Shown: positions 1 to 10,538 of the stretch, piece by piece
Position numbering within the stretch: position 1 is the stretch's first letter
Layout of the letters: each line of letters opens with the position of its first letter
Origin: Sequoia sempervirens
Lineage: Eukaryota; Streptophyta; Pinopsida; Cupressales; Cupressaceae
Reading direction: 5' to 3'
Assembly: GCA_007258455.2 (NCBI GenBank)
Contig: VDFB02321329.1
Span: forward strand, 342,988 to 406,987
Length of the DNA: 64,000 nt
Program-made: the position numbers and the translations under genes
The notes under the pieces: model-generated
The model's input: the letters and a program-made list of their open reading frames with translations, nothing else
Databases searched by the model: none
What the model was told of the DNA's origin: nothing

Positions 1-47
1 CTGCCATTGAATTTCTCAATTTCAATCTTTTCTGATGTGCTTGCCAT
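1..47 (-). CDS. Ty1/copia gag, N-terminal end only (cut by window edge)
   Basis: Read on the minus strand from an ATG at 45-47, the first residues are MASTSEKIEIEKFNG, the usual opening of plant copia Gag proteins. The frame is open to the window edge. It lies about 100 bases inside the primer-binding site at 145-160, the expected distance for a copia leader. Only about 15 codons are visible, so neither intactness nor lineage can be judged. Seen: the start and motif. Known: such starts are typical of copia Gag. Inferred: the rest of the element lies to the left of the window. Confidence 0.6.
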   Translation of the reverse strand, partial: MASTSEKIEIEKFNG

Positions 48-144
48 CTTAATCTATAATTCAAATTACCAGACTTCTACAAGACTCCCACTAAACAGAA
101 TTGACACAAAAACCCCAACGTACCCATAAGGATAACACAACTAG

Positions 145-160
145 CCAGGCTCTGATACCA
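145..160 (-). other. Primer-binding site for initiator tRNA-Met
   Basis: The minus strand reads TGGTATCAGAGCCTGG, complementary to the 3' end of plant initiator tRNA-Met, the standard primer of copia elements. It starts two bases after the LTR end at 163. This fixes the element orientation as minus and marks the adjacent LTR as its 5' LTR. Confidence 0.8.
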
Positions 161-162
161 CT

Positions 163-1479
163 TGTAAGGAAAGCTTAGGTGCGGAACAAACTCTCCTAAT
201 GTCAAAACCTCAGGGAAGAATGCAGATATGACTTTAAAATTTTACAATTACAGTTCATTAAGATACACTTGAAAGAAATAACAAAACAAAGAAATGAACA
301 TACACAATTGGACACCAGATTTACGTGGGAAAACCCTTATAGGAGAAAAACCCACCACACCAAGAAAATCCTCTTTGTATTACAGTAAACAAAATTACAT
401 ACAGAGTACAGACTTCACTTTCTAATGTCAATTATTACAACAGCACATTTACTGATCAATCTTGTACAAAATAGCTCTCAAAAACATCCAAAGAATTCAC
501 TCAGATCAATTTGTGTTCAATTGAGAAACATTTTTTTATCTCACACTGTTCATCGACATCTGCCATTACGAGAGCATAATCATTTTCCTCACCATCTGTT
601 CATCTTCCACACATGAATGGTCGCAATAGTCCAACTGCTAACAGTTCACATTCTGCTTCTCTGATTAGTCAAAAACAGACCACGTAGGATAGTCATTCGG
701 TCAAAGAAGTTCAAACGGAATCGCATGTTAATGAGACACTAGGCCATGTCTCCCCGATGCCACAATGCCCGACTGTCGTTATCGGCAAGAGTCACTACCA
801 TTGGCGAGAGTCATATCGAGTTCAAACCTGTCGCCCAAACTCACTCTATCGCTAAGACATCACATCAATATCCATTGCATAACCATCGACAAGACCATCG
901 TTATCAATAAGAGTCTTATAGAACTTTATGTCATACCGATGTTCATACCCGTCGGCGAGAGGAAAACCATCAGCAAGAGTTCTTACCGAAGTTGCATACC
1001 TGTCGGTGAGACCAACAGTCATCGGTAGGAGATCACACCGAAGGCATACCCGGCAGTTCATATTACTCCGACCAATCTATCGGCAAGAGCAACACCATCG
1101 CTTAGACTCTTATCGAGCCTTCATGTCACTCCGATGTCATTCACGTGTAAAACCATCGGCGAGACATACTTTTTCAGAATGAGTCATTCTAAATGTTCAT
1201 GCCTCTCCCTGATGCCACTCGTCGCCACGAGCCTCCCCGATAACCACTAGAAACCAACCCGTCGGAAAGGGGTCTGTCCAAGCGGAATGAGATGGAAAAC
1301 TCATAGTGATAGAAATGTCTTGCAGATGACTTGTTGGCAAGACAGAATCAAAGTCTCGGTGATTTGAGCACTTCAGAAGTTTGAACATAGCTTCTAGTCA
1401 GTAAGACATTTAGAGGGTCTCACCGACTTTTCCCTTTCAGGAGTTTCATGTCAATAAGCTTGAGGCATATTTTCCAACA
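163..1479 (-). repeat. 5' LTR of the leftmost copia element
   Basis: The boundaries are TG at 163 and CA at 1479; on the minus strand the LTR opens with TGTTGGAAAATATGCC, a common copia LTR start. The primer-binding site lies just inside. Near its left end it holds the sequence ttacgtgggaaaaccc (321-336), found at the same place in other copia LTRs of this window. Length is 1317 bp. The second LTR is outside the window, so the 5-bp target duplication (candidate CCACT, 1480-1484) cannot be checked. ORFs inside it are not coding. Confidence 0.7.
770..1170. repeat. Degenerate minisatellite within the copia LTR
   Basis: A core like TCGGCAAGAG or TCGGYGAGA recurs about every 30-60 bases (for example near 780, 805, 950, 970, 1005, 1080 and 1155), often with CCGATG or ACCGAAG between. 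The copies are diverged and unevenly spaced. This stretch is much richer in CpG and GC than its surroundings. Confidence 0.55.
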
Positions 1480-1983
1480 CCACTTAGCACTCATTGCATC
1501 ATCCCCTGATTATCTAAAATGAATGGATGAATATATTTAAATGTAAAAAATTAAATACATAAATAAATATTGTGTGTTCTAAGTAAGTTCACAATAGTTA
1601 TTGAAGTAGTTGGAAAGGTAATAATTTGACTTCTAAATTTTAAATATTTAGGTTCAAGATCTATGAGTATAGAAGTGGCATAGGTCAATTTTATACCTAT
1701 GGATATAATCCAAGGTGATGAAAATGGATTTAATGACTAAGAATAAAACTTTAGGGATCAATGATAAAGGGGATCCAAATATGTGATTTTGTGAGCCAAA
1801 TTCACACAAGAAAATATCACTTAAATGTTTTTGATTAGAGGTAAAACAAGTTTTGAAGGGACACTAAAACCCTTTACAAAAAAGAAATTTTCTTCAAAAG
1901 ATAAGCACAAAGATCGGAAAATAGCCAACAAGCAACAAACCATCAATAAAGCAGTTGCCAAAAATGAGGAGCACAAACAACAA

Positions 1984-4027
1984 CTACAGATTCTTTAAAA
2001 TACCAGCAACCTCCATATCACTTTCAATAATCTTTTGATGCACATCAATCACCTTAGTGATCTCTTTGGCAGGTACCCCAGTTTCCATATTAGTTTTATT
2101 GTGGGTATGAGCACAGGGACACATTTCACTTACCTCTTTAATCAAAACACTAGGCAAACCAGTAGCATTCCTAGTAGCATCTTTACCACTCAAAGCTTCC
2201 TTCATCCACTGCTTATTGAGTCCTTACCACCTGAAGCTTCCTCCATCAATTGCCTCACCTTCTCATTGAGGATAGTCAAACCCTTCGCTTCAGTCCTCAT
2301 AACAATCTTGCTAACATCCACCACCTTATCCAATTCTGATTAGCCCTTTCCATCTTCTCTTCCAATGCCACAATCCTCTTTTCAAAAAAAATCTTTAGCC
2401 TTCACGTCTCGTCAGCGACAATTTTAATAGCATCAAAAAATTGGTTGATTTGAGTTTGCAAAGAGGATTGCGAAGAATCCCCAACTTTACTAACAACCCC
2501 ATGGACCTTCACATTAGTCATATTTAATTCATGGAAATCCCATTTAAATAGCCTAAACAAAGAGATGGAACCCTCCTTTGCCAACCCCAAAACATTAGGT
2601 AAATCCTCCTAGTTGAAATTAAAAACATTTGTGGCATCCACCCCGACCTCCTAGGAGTCCCTACTAATATTTATGCTTTCAATCACCTCTTTCCCTTTTT
2701 GGCCAGCAACCAACATTTTTATTTTGCAAAGAGAGCTCTCAATTTCTCCAGCAACAGTCCTCCCTTTATTTTCTACCTTCAACACCTAACCATGCAAATC
2801 CATATTATCCTACCCCTCAACAATATTTAGAGGAGACTCAACACCAATAGACTCCTTGTGGATAGGATTCACATTATGCTTAGCCTTCTTCTGGATACCC
2901 TCGCCCTTTGAGCACAACTTTCTCTTAGACCTAGACACAGGGGTCTTCCCAATCTTTTCCCCAACAGAAGCTTTATTCTCTTTACCAACTTTGTGTCCAA
3001 GGGATTTATCACCAACCTCCTCATCACTGCCAGTATCATACTCTGTAGAGATAGGGGTTGTATTACCTCTCTTACCACCCTTAACAGGAGCAGGGGCATC
3101 CAAATACATTTCCATAGATGCTTCTGAGTCAAGTTCATAGTCTTCATCAGCATCAGATCCAGTTTCATACTCCAAATCCAATTTATTCTTCTTACCCTTA
3201 GGAACCTTCTCAGGGTGCTTAGGAATAACATAGGACTTGGCATAATCTGAAATTAGGAGGATTAAACCAACATGAAGGATAGGGTTTCTAGGATTATGCT
3301 AAAGATCCTTAATATCACATTCCAAAGATGCCAACAAATAGAAAGGAAAAGAAACTTTCTTCTTGTGCCTAAAGTGATTGAGAAGAACAAAATGATAACC
3401 AAATAGGACTGAGAAATGACAATCAAGAGTTATGCACCTCATAAGTTCTTCAGCGACATCTCCCCAAATAGCCTTAATTGAGCTACAATAGTAGCCCCCA
3501 CATTAAGCTCTCTCCAATTTCTTCCTTTCAACATATTTAAAGAAAATCTACAGTGTTGTGTTGGATTCCTTCTTGTCTTTATACACTTTCCTACCCTCGA
3601 TAGAAAGGCCAATGATACCAACAATAAGGTCTTCACTAATGTCAAATTATGTCCCTCCCAGCTTCAAAACCCTACTTTACCAGCCCTTAACAAACATCTC
3701 CACCACATGTGGATCATTCCCATGAAGTTTCTCAATATAAGGCATAATCCCTCCCAGCTGCAACCTCTCCCAAATTTTAGCATTGGATTTCAGAGTGTCA
3801 TAAGAGAAAGGCTCGACTCTGTTTCATTCTCCACCCATGATTACAGATGCTACAAACACCAAAAGCTTGAGAAATTTGCAAGAAATGAGAAGAATCCTCA
3901 AGAACAAAGCTAAAGAACAAACCAAAATCCATATGAAGAGAATAAGGTGGTAGAGGGTAATGATGATTCTTGAACGCCGTCCCATATGGATGATTTTCAA
4001 ATCATCAAAAAATAATGCTAAATCCAA
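1984..4027 (-). pseudogene. Degenerate transposon-type ORF with acidic repeat and coiled-coil tail, unit 1 copy
   Basis: Reading leftward on the minus strand, fragments line up as an N-terminal part around KSNAKIWERLQLGGI and MPYIEKLHGNDP, a globular part with HFVLLNHFRHKKKVSFPFYL, an acidic linker with EYETGSDADEDYE and one EYDTGSDEEVGDKSLG module (near 3030), and a charged coiled-coil-like tail ending ESDMEVAGILKNL at 1984. Stops and frame changes break it throughout, and a frame break near 3680 is shared with the other two copies. The N-terminal part resembles plant transposon-encoded proteins of unknown role; that is a weak recognition. It is dead, and most of its damage predates the duplication. 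Confidence 0.5.
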
Positions 4028-4059
4028 GTTGGAGTCACACCAAATGGTAACCTACCACG

Positions 4060-4400
4060 TGATCAGGCTCATGTGGAAAAAGGTCGTCATGAAACAATCC
4101 CCTTCCTTAGCATTTTTATATATCATTATTAAGACAAGCAAGGGCCTCTATAGGAAGGGGATTACCCCCTTCCCATATCATATGTTCACTAACTCCAATA
4201 TTAGCAAAGACATCGGCTAAACCATTACCCTCCTTGAAAATATGTGATATGTAATACTCATAAAAGGAGTTCAATATCTCCACCACATCCAAAATTAGAG
4301 ACTCAACAGTCCATAAGGAGTAGATTTCTTCAAGTTATTAATAACATTTAGGGTATCCCCCTCTAACCACACTTTCCTAAAACCTTTAGATTGAGCAACC
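4060..4400 (-). pseudogene. RNase H domain fragment (LINE-type), unit 1 copy
   Basis: The minus strand encodes a diverged RNase H domain: a KVWLEGD/ESLNVINNL-like strand, PSWTVESLILD, and IFREGNGLADVFANIGV-like motifs, as in the RNase H domains attached to plant non-LTR reverse transcriptases. No reverse transcriptase is seen upstream. In-frame stops are present. It directly precedes the degenerate ORF on the same strand, and all three units keep the pair together. Confidence 0.55.
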
Positions 4401-4699
4401 TTCAACCCATGGTAGGAAGAAATATAACTTAAATGTTTTTACATATATACGACAACTCAATTGAAGTGGCCCAAAAACATAAGTGAAAAGGGCATGGGTT
4501 TTTTTATTTTATGTATTCTGATGCGCATGTGAAACAATAAGTGGATGCATGTCAAATTAAAATAGGTGGTTAACATATAAATTAAATGTTTTTTAGAAAT
4601 TAAAAGGAAATGGACATGTATGAGGTGTTTCTTTAGAAATCTATAAAATAAAATATAGCATCCATCACACAATTTAAAATGTCATTAAACTATAATGTA

Positions 4700-4985
4700 C
4701 TTGTAGACACCTAGAATTGACCATACCTAACCACACTTGACTTTACCCCATCCTAGCCATTTATTAAATAAATATTCATTATTTATTTAAATAATTTATC
4801 CTTCACCTTTATCCTCCTCTTTACTTAAATAAATATTTACTATTTATTTTTCACCTTTACCCATCACTTTAATTAAATAGATATTTGTTATTTATTTAAT
4901 TAATTTATCCTTCCACATCACCCTCCTCTAATAATTAATTAAATAATTTTATTATAATATAATTAATTATTGAGAGTCACATGAC
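4700..4985. repeat. AT-rich block with repeated ATTTATTTAAATAA motifs, unit 1 copy
   Basis: Short palindromic runs built from TTATTTAAATAA alternate with pyrimidine-rich TTTATCCTTCACC stretches. The block opens with TGTAGACACCTA at about 4702, which resembles an LTR start, but no partner end or second copy was found, so an LTR remnant is only a possibility. Copies lie at 29628-29895 and 48284-48560. Confidence 0.4.
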
Positions 4986-5322
4986 TAACCAAGACCTTGT
5001 CTAGATTCATTGGACTTGAACACTTACCATAAAAGTCAAACTAACTTTTCATCTCATCCATCCATTTCATACTCTATCTCCAAATCTCAACCATTCACAT
5101 AAGGATGTTTCCCTAGTCAAATCCTAAATTAGCCCATATCTCTCAATAGTATAGTGGATAGAAAGGAGCTAAACATTATTCATATATATATTTAAGATTC
5201 AATTCTCTATTCTTACAAGATGTGTCACTCTCTATGACAATAGTCAATGGAAAAATAAATATAAAGATAAGATTATGCATAGTAAAATCACAAATAGGAT
5301 GTCATGGTGGATGTAAGTCTTA

Positions 5323-5422
5323 NNNNNNNNNNNNNNNNNNNNNNNNNNNNNNNNNNNNNNNNNNNNNNNNNNNNNNNNNNNNNNNNNNNNNNNNNNNNNN
5401 NNNNNNNNNNNNNNNNNNNNNN
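5323..5422. other. Assembly gap of 100 N
   Basis: Exactly 100 Ns, the usual placeholder for a gap of unknown size. The left flank equals unit 2 up to 30297 and the right flank equals unit 3 from 36666. The ORF-like reading across the Ns is meaningless. Confidence 0.99.
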
Positions 5423-5955
5423 ATATATATTTGTGACTAAAGATTTAACAGCAACATGTCGGCTTTAGCAAAACATAAAAATATTTATACAAACTGTCAA
5501 CTCAAATCATGAATAATATTCAATGTGCATCCACCAAATTCAGCCAAAAAATAGTTAGGACCCAAATCAAAATGCTCGAACACAAAAACACTTAAATAAT
5601 TGCTCCTCAAATATCCACAACAAACTATATTGACTTAGTCGACCTTCATGCATTGATGAACAGAAAATTAACCAACCCGATCTTGTAACTTGCACACAAA
5701 TCAATACGAAGCACTAATATTTCACAGATAACATAGATAATACACCAAAAAATCTTCCCTGAGATCCACAACTCAAAATATTAACAAAGAATTTCATGTG
5801 AATTGAAGAACACAAAACTGTCGGATGCTCTATTCTAACTTGATTGTCTTTGATATGTTTGTGATATGACCAATGATGACATGTGGATCGACTAACTAAC
5901 TAGGGTTGCCATCAATGACAACACCAGAAAATAGTTGCAGTGTCTCTTGCCAACA
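5423..5955 (-). repeat. 3' LTR of element A, partial
   Basis: It ends at 5955 with CCAACA on the plus strand, so the minus-strand LTR opens TGTTGGCAAGAGACACTGCA. It is followed by ATCTCCCCCATTGGTA (5956-5971), the polypurine tract read in reverse. Its other end lies in the assembly gap; the intact copy is 36089-37256. Confidence 0.75.
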
Positions 5956-6218
5956 ATCTCCCCCATTGGTATTGATGGCAACACTTAGTGAAAAATGACT
6001 AAGCGTTGGATCAGCACTAACATGAATTACATTGCCAACTCCAAAACTTCAAAAAGATCTTCAATCATAGATCAAAACTACAACTCCTCCTTAGATGAAT
6101 ATGCATTTTTCACTATACTACTCTCCCCCTTTGACATCAATGGAAAAGATGGGGAATCCGCATACTAAAAATCAAACAAAAACTTCAAACTGCATATGTA
6201 CAAACTTGGTTCTACAAC

Positions 6219-7255
6219 TTACACAAACATGAAAATATCTACAAAATTGGTCTTCAATAAGCTCAAACTTGTGTCCCAACCTTTCTTGAGACTCTCCAAA
6301 ATCATCATCTGACCATAGAATAAATAAAATTGCATCTCTACAAATTCAAGATTCACTGGATCACTGACCACCATAGCATCTTGTGCTTCCTTTAATGCAC
6401 TCAACATTGTTTCCATCTTAGGACCAATTAGGCCTCTAAGGTCACATGCTCTTTCAACAATCTTGTCATTATCATGCTTCAAACTCTTTATCTTGTCAAG
6501 TAGAGATACAACCTGACCTTCTTGCTCTCCAACAGAAATAGTCAAAGGATCGAAAGAATCAAAAATAGCAACTAACTGTTTCTCATGATCCTTAATCTTT
6601 TTCTCATTATCCTTGGTAAATTTTGACAAAGATAAACATTACTTATAGATCTTTCCACCTTCAAATAGAGCACTTTGAATATTTTTCACACATGTAGCTA
6701 ACGGAGATTTATCATTAGCTATCATACCTTTCAACCTACTGAACCTTTTAGCATCAAACTCCTTCTGAGCCTTGACCATGATTGACTTCTCAAGGGACTC
6801 AAAATGAGTACTTACAGAATTAATAAGCTTCTTCAGCTCACTGGAGGGAGAACTAGATGGATCCTTAACATGAGTAGGCATGATTCTCTCTAGAACACCA
6901 AATGCAAGACTCAATAACTTGCTATCCTCAATGTGAGACTTCAACAATTCTTCTCTAGCCTCCGCCTGCACAAATGATGCAACTTTCAATTTCTAAATTG
7001 GAGACAAGGTAGACAAGTTAATAGGACCTTCACCCAATTCAAGATCAAACTCTTCCTACTACACTTCTAGGAATTTCTTCACTGCCTCTGCAATGTCTCT
7101 TGCTTCCACTGGAACTTCCTTTATTTCAACCTTATTTTCTTCAGCTACTATTTCTTCAGCTATAGATTTTTGCTTGTCTTTAGGAACTTCAACTTCTTCA
7201 CTTGACATCTCTTTTTCTTCAACCGACACAACTTTAATACCAAGTGCATACCAAT
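6219..7255 (-). pseudogene. Coiled-coil ORF inside element A, unit 2 copy
   Basis: Minus-strand fragments read, in order, an acidic lysine/glutamate-rich start (EEKEMSSEEVEVPKDKQ), then LKVASFVQAEAREELLKSHI, PTHVKDPSSSPSSELKKLI, KDNEKKIKDHEKQL and IGPKMETMLSALKEAQDAM. The heptad-like, charged composition suggests a helical coiled-coil protein. There is no CCHC zinc finger, protease, RT or integrase motif. A stop at 6639-6641 is private to this copy (the unit 3 copy has Ser there). Stops near 7000 and 7060 are shared or nearly so. The segment from 6989 down would be about 258 residues without the private stop. I do not recognise the family. It sits between the LTRs where gag would be expected. 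Confidence 0.5.
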
Positions 7256-7431
7256 TGTTGGAATCAAGGAACACTGAGAGGGGGGTGAATCAGTGTTATA
7301 CAATTTTTAACTTTATTGATCTAATCCTTAAAGTAATGATAACATTCAACCAAAATAAAGATGCATGAACAAAAGACAAATAACCACAACATCATAACAC
7401 AAGGATTTTTACGTGGAAACCCTGTTAGGGG

Positions 7432-7594
7432 ATATCACTTTTTGAGAGAAAAGGTGAGTGAAAAGGAAGTCGAACTGGAGTATGTGCCTACTAAGGAGCA
7501 AATTGTAGACATCTTTACCAATTCATTGCCTAAGGATACTTTTGAGTATCTCAGAGGGAAGTTAGGGGTGATTACCCCTCCTAATCAGAACTAA
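7432..7594 (+). pseudogene. Ty1/copia pol, C-terminal end of RNase H
   Basis: The frame reads YHFLREKVSEKEVELEYVP, then TKEQIVDIFTNSLPKD, then FEYLRGKLGV and a stop. This is the well-known end of copia polyproteins (usual form YVPTKEQIADIFTKPLP). It is truncated at the 5' side by the junction with element A. It serves as the marker for element B's family and orientation. Confidence 0.85.
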
Positions 7595-7931
7595 GGATGC
7601 ATTGCATTGCATCAATCTGTGCATTTCATAGTCATATCTTGATCCGGATTGATGTTGTGGTGGTTGATGCTCAGGGGGAGTAGTCAGATGTTCAGATGCT
7701 CAGATATGTGGTTCAAAGTTTGTGTGGAGCTTAGAGATCTTTGTCATTGATGTCAAAGGGGGAGAAGAGCAATGTGAAAAAAATTTTGGGAGAACCTTGT
7801 GAGGAGAAAATTCATGTGGAAGAGTTGAGGAGAAAATGAGTCAGAATCTAAGGGGGAGTAAGTGTCAAGAGTTAGTTGCGTTGATGGTTTTTTTCACATC
7901 ATGTGTTGCCATCAATGCCAAAGGGGGAGAT
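7595..7931 (+). other. Polypurine-tract region of element B
   Basis: Four purine tracts with the core AGGGGGAG lie near 7672, 7756, 7850 and 7920. The last, AAAGGGGGAGAT, directly abuts the LTR start at 7932 and is the expected plus-strand primer. The others may be decoys or additional primers. Confidence 0.6.
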
Positions 7932-10266
7932 TGTTGGATGTTGTGGTTGTGTTGTTGATATGTGGTTGTCATTGATGTCAACACTATTAGCATTAATCCA
8001 TTAGAAGTTGTATATGTCGAGGATATTGAGAAAATTGTAATGAAATGAGTTCTAGGTTGTTAGTGGTGAAGTGAAGTTCAATATGTTGGTAAGTTTTATA
8101 CGTTGATGATCAGAGATTGTGGACTAAAGGGTCTGTTGTTGAGTGTATCTAGTTTATCCACATCAAGTTGGGTGAAGCCACAATAGTGGTTTACAATTTG
8201 ATGGAGGAAGGAAAACTGGGCAAAAACAACCCCATGGCAAAAAAATTGGTTTTAGGGGTTCGAATGAACCTACAAGTTTGATCGAACCAAAAAGGGGTTT
8301 GATTGAACTAGGGTTTGAGTGAACCCATTAATTATTGGGCCCACATTTCCCACCCAAAAAACAAAAGAAAAATGCATATTGAAGGGGGTTCGAATGAACC
8401 CTAGTTCTAGCGAACCTCTGGGGGTTTGCTCGAACCCCCCTTATTCCTCATTCTCCCCTTGAAACACAAAGAAAACCTAAATTTTTACACTTCAAAGCTC
8501 GAGTTGAGGATGAAAATGGAGGAGACTTCATAAACCCAACTGAAATCAGGTAGTCATCGAAATGAGTTATCCAATTAATATAATTTTAATATCTTTTGGT
8601 TTTATTATGTTTTTTTTTTTAAGTTTTATTAAACATAGGTTTTTCATTGAAAATGAAGACCTTTGTTCTCCACATGTGGAAAAATAGCAGATTATCAAAA
8701 AACAATAAAAATGAGTGCACTAGATATTGAAGTCCTTGATCTAACAAAAAAAAATTTGAATTTTGATATATACAAAAATGGTTAAGCATATAAAGTCACG
8801 TTATGTCTAAATTGTAATTGGTTTGACTTTGAAACTTGATTAAAGACAAAATATTCAATAAAAAATATCTAACCAAGTGGAAGCACTAGATATCAGAGTT
8901 ACAAATCTAAATTTGAAATAATTAGAATTTTATCCTTCATGGAAAAAAAAGCTATGTGTTATATGGCGTGCGTCACTTTTTAAAAATGTTGTTTTCTAAA
9001 AAGAAAAAAATAGTTTTTGTGGGAGATGGAAAAAGAAGTGCAATCTAATTCCAAAAATTTTGAAAATATTTTTAGAATCTATAGACAAAATGTGACGAGA
9101 CTCTAGTTTGCATCATCTTCAAATTCCTCAATGATTTAGCCACTATAGGTGCCCGAATGTGAAGATTTAGTTAAAAATAATAATTTCAATGTCCAGTTTG
9201 GCCAAAATTTGTAAACCACTATTGTGGGATCACCCAATTTCAAAGATCTACGTGAAGATTTGATCGAGTTATGAAGATTTATATTCTTGCAGTTTTTTTG
9301 TTACTTCAGTTGGTGTTATTGATTGAAGATGATGTTATTTATATCAGTTCAGGTGTTGTGGATGCTTCTCTAGTGATTTGTGATGTTTGTGGATGTTTCT
9401 AGATCATGCTATATCTTTGTTGCATGTCCACATTGATCGTTGTGCTCACAGTTGGCAATTTTCTCTTGCATTTTCATGTTTTTCTTGTTCTTGGCCGACA
9501 TGGTTTTTATAGCGTGTTGTGGATCTTCAAGGAGTAATTCATTGAAGTGTTTTTATGTTGGAAATGTTGATTTGGGTCTACACTAAGTTGTGGTCGACCT
9601 AGGTTGATAAGCATTAATAATCTTTAGTGTTTTTGGGTCGACAGTTTATATTCATTCTATTATTTTGTTGAAGCCGACATGTAGGGATTAAATTTATTGT
9701 TGCGGATATATATAAGCGATTGTTTATTCGAATTGAAGTATGCCATGGATGTCGAGTGTTTGTGTATGTGCGAATAAAGTCCTAATCATTTGAAGGCAGA
9801 GCAGAGTGTGAAGAAGAGTGAAGAAGAGTGAAGAAATGTTCATGTGCTTAACTGGAATTGTGATCAGGCATTAACAGATGCTAATTTATGAATTCAAATC
9901 CCTGCAGATGTAATCTGAATCTTTCTATAAGACAGTGTGTCTTCCTTTGGGCAGTAAGTCTTGTTGTAATTGAGCAGTGAGCTCTAGGTAGTGTGCCTAA
10001 ATGCATGTGCATTCCCCACTCATATTTATTTATACTTTTAATGGGGTATAATCTTGTGGACTGACCTCCACCGTGGTTTTTCCCCTAACAGGGTTTCCAC
10101 GTAAAAAATCTTGGTGAACATATTTGTGCTTCTAATGTGTTGTTGATTTATGCTTTCATGGTTAATAATCAAATTTGAGAATAAGGTTAATAAGTTGAAT
10201 AAGTTCTAAATTTTTGGGACAGTTGATTCACCCTCCCTTTTAGTTGTCTTCCTTGTGGTGCCAACA
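7932..10266 (+). repeat. 3' LTR of copia element B (unit 2)
   Basis: It opens TGTTGGATGTTGTGG and ends GGTGCCAACA, with the polypurine tract just before it. It is 2335 bp. Near its right end it has CCCCTAACAGGGTTTCCACG, a hairpin-like sequence shared in the same place by several copia LTRs here. The copy in unit 3 is 39233-41595. It is noncoding. Confidence 0.8.
8257..8437. repeat. Cluster of seven GGTTcGAxxGAACC palindromes in the copia B LTR
   Basis: Copies of the near-palindrome GGTTCGAATGAACC or variants occur at 8257-8270, 8276-8288, 8296-8309, 8311-8326, 8387-8400, 8404-8416 and 8422-8437. The first half matches the RNA polymerase III B-box consensus GGTTCGAnTCC only in part. The same cluster is at 39558-39738. 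Confidence 0.7.
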
Positions 10267-10538
10267 ATGATCTTGTAACTTGCACACAAATTGATACGAG
10301 GCACTAAGATTTCACAAATAATACACCAAACAATATTCCTTGAGATCCACAACTCAAAATACTAACAAAGAATTTCATGTGAATCGAAGAACACAAAACT
10401 GCCAGATGCTTTGTTCTAACTTGACTATCTTTGATCTGTCTGCCGGTATGACCAAATGATGATGTGCGGATCGACTAACTAACTAGGATTGCCATCAATG
10501 ACAACACCAAAAAACATTTGCAGTGTCTCTTGCCAACA

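Larger units (their letters stand above)
1480..5322. repeat. Tandem unit 1, partial copy of the unit's right part
   Basis: From about 1498 this stretch matches 26304-30297 and 45362-48920 with only scattered differences. It holds the degenerate minus-strand ORF, the RNase H fragment and the AT-rich block in the same order and orientation. It stops at the assembly gap. At its left it borders the copia LTR rather than the sequence that precedes it in the other two units. Confidence 0.9.
7432..10266 (+). mobile_element. Copia element B, 3' fragment nested in element A (unit 2)
   Basis: It consists of the last part of copia pol (RNase H end), a roughly 340-base stretch with repeated purine tracts, and a complete 3' LTR. 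The join to element A's LTR at about 7431 is abrupt and identical in unit 3. Everything upstream in B, including its 5' LTR, is missing, together with about 660 bases of A's LTR by comparison with 36262-36921. This suggests one deletion after insertion. Confidence 0.75.
5423..10538 (-). mobile_element. LTR element A in unit 2 (left end lost in the gap), with nested copia B fragment
   Basis: Minus-strand order: 5' LTR in two pieces (10538-10267 and 7431-7256), internal region 7255-5956, polypurine tract, 3' LTR 5955-5423 (truncated by the gap). A plus-strand copia fragment (7432-10266) separates the two pieces of the 5' LTR. The complete version is in unit 3, where a 5-bp target duplication frames it. 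No gag, protease, reverse transcriptase or integrase is seen in the roughly 1.3-kb interior, so the element is non-autonomous. Confidence 0.75.

Noticed and set aside
770..1170. CRISPR-like array
   Set aside because: Repeats are diverged, irregularly spaced and inside a plant LTR.
425..1388. Several short ORFs at the left end
   Set aside because: All lie within the copia LTR and have low-complexity translations.
5222..5440. ORF spanning the N run
   Set aside because: Half of it is unknown sequence; artefact of the assembly gap.
8257..8437. tRNA genes, because of B-box-like sequences
   Set aside because: No A-box, cloverleaf or anticodon arm fits around the motifs.
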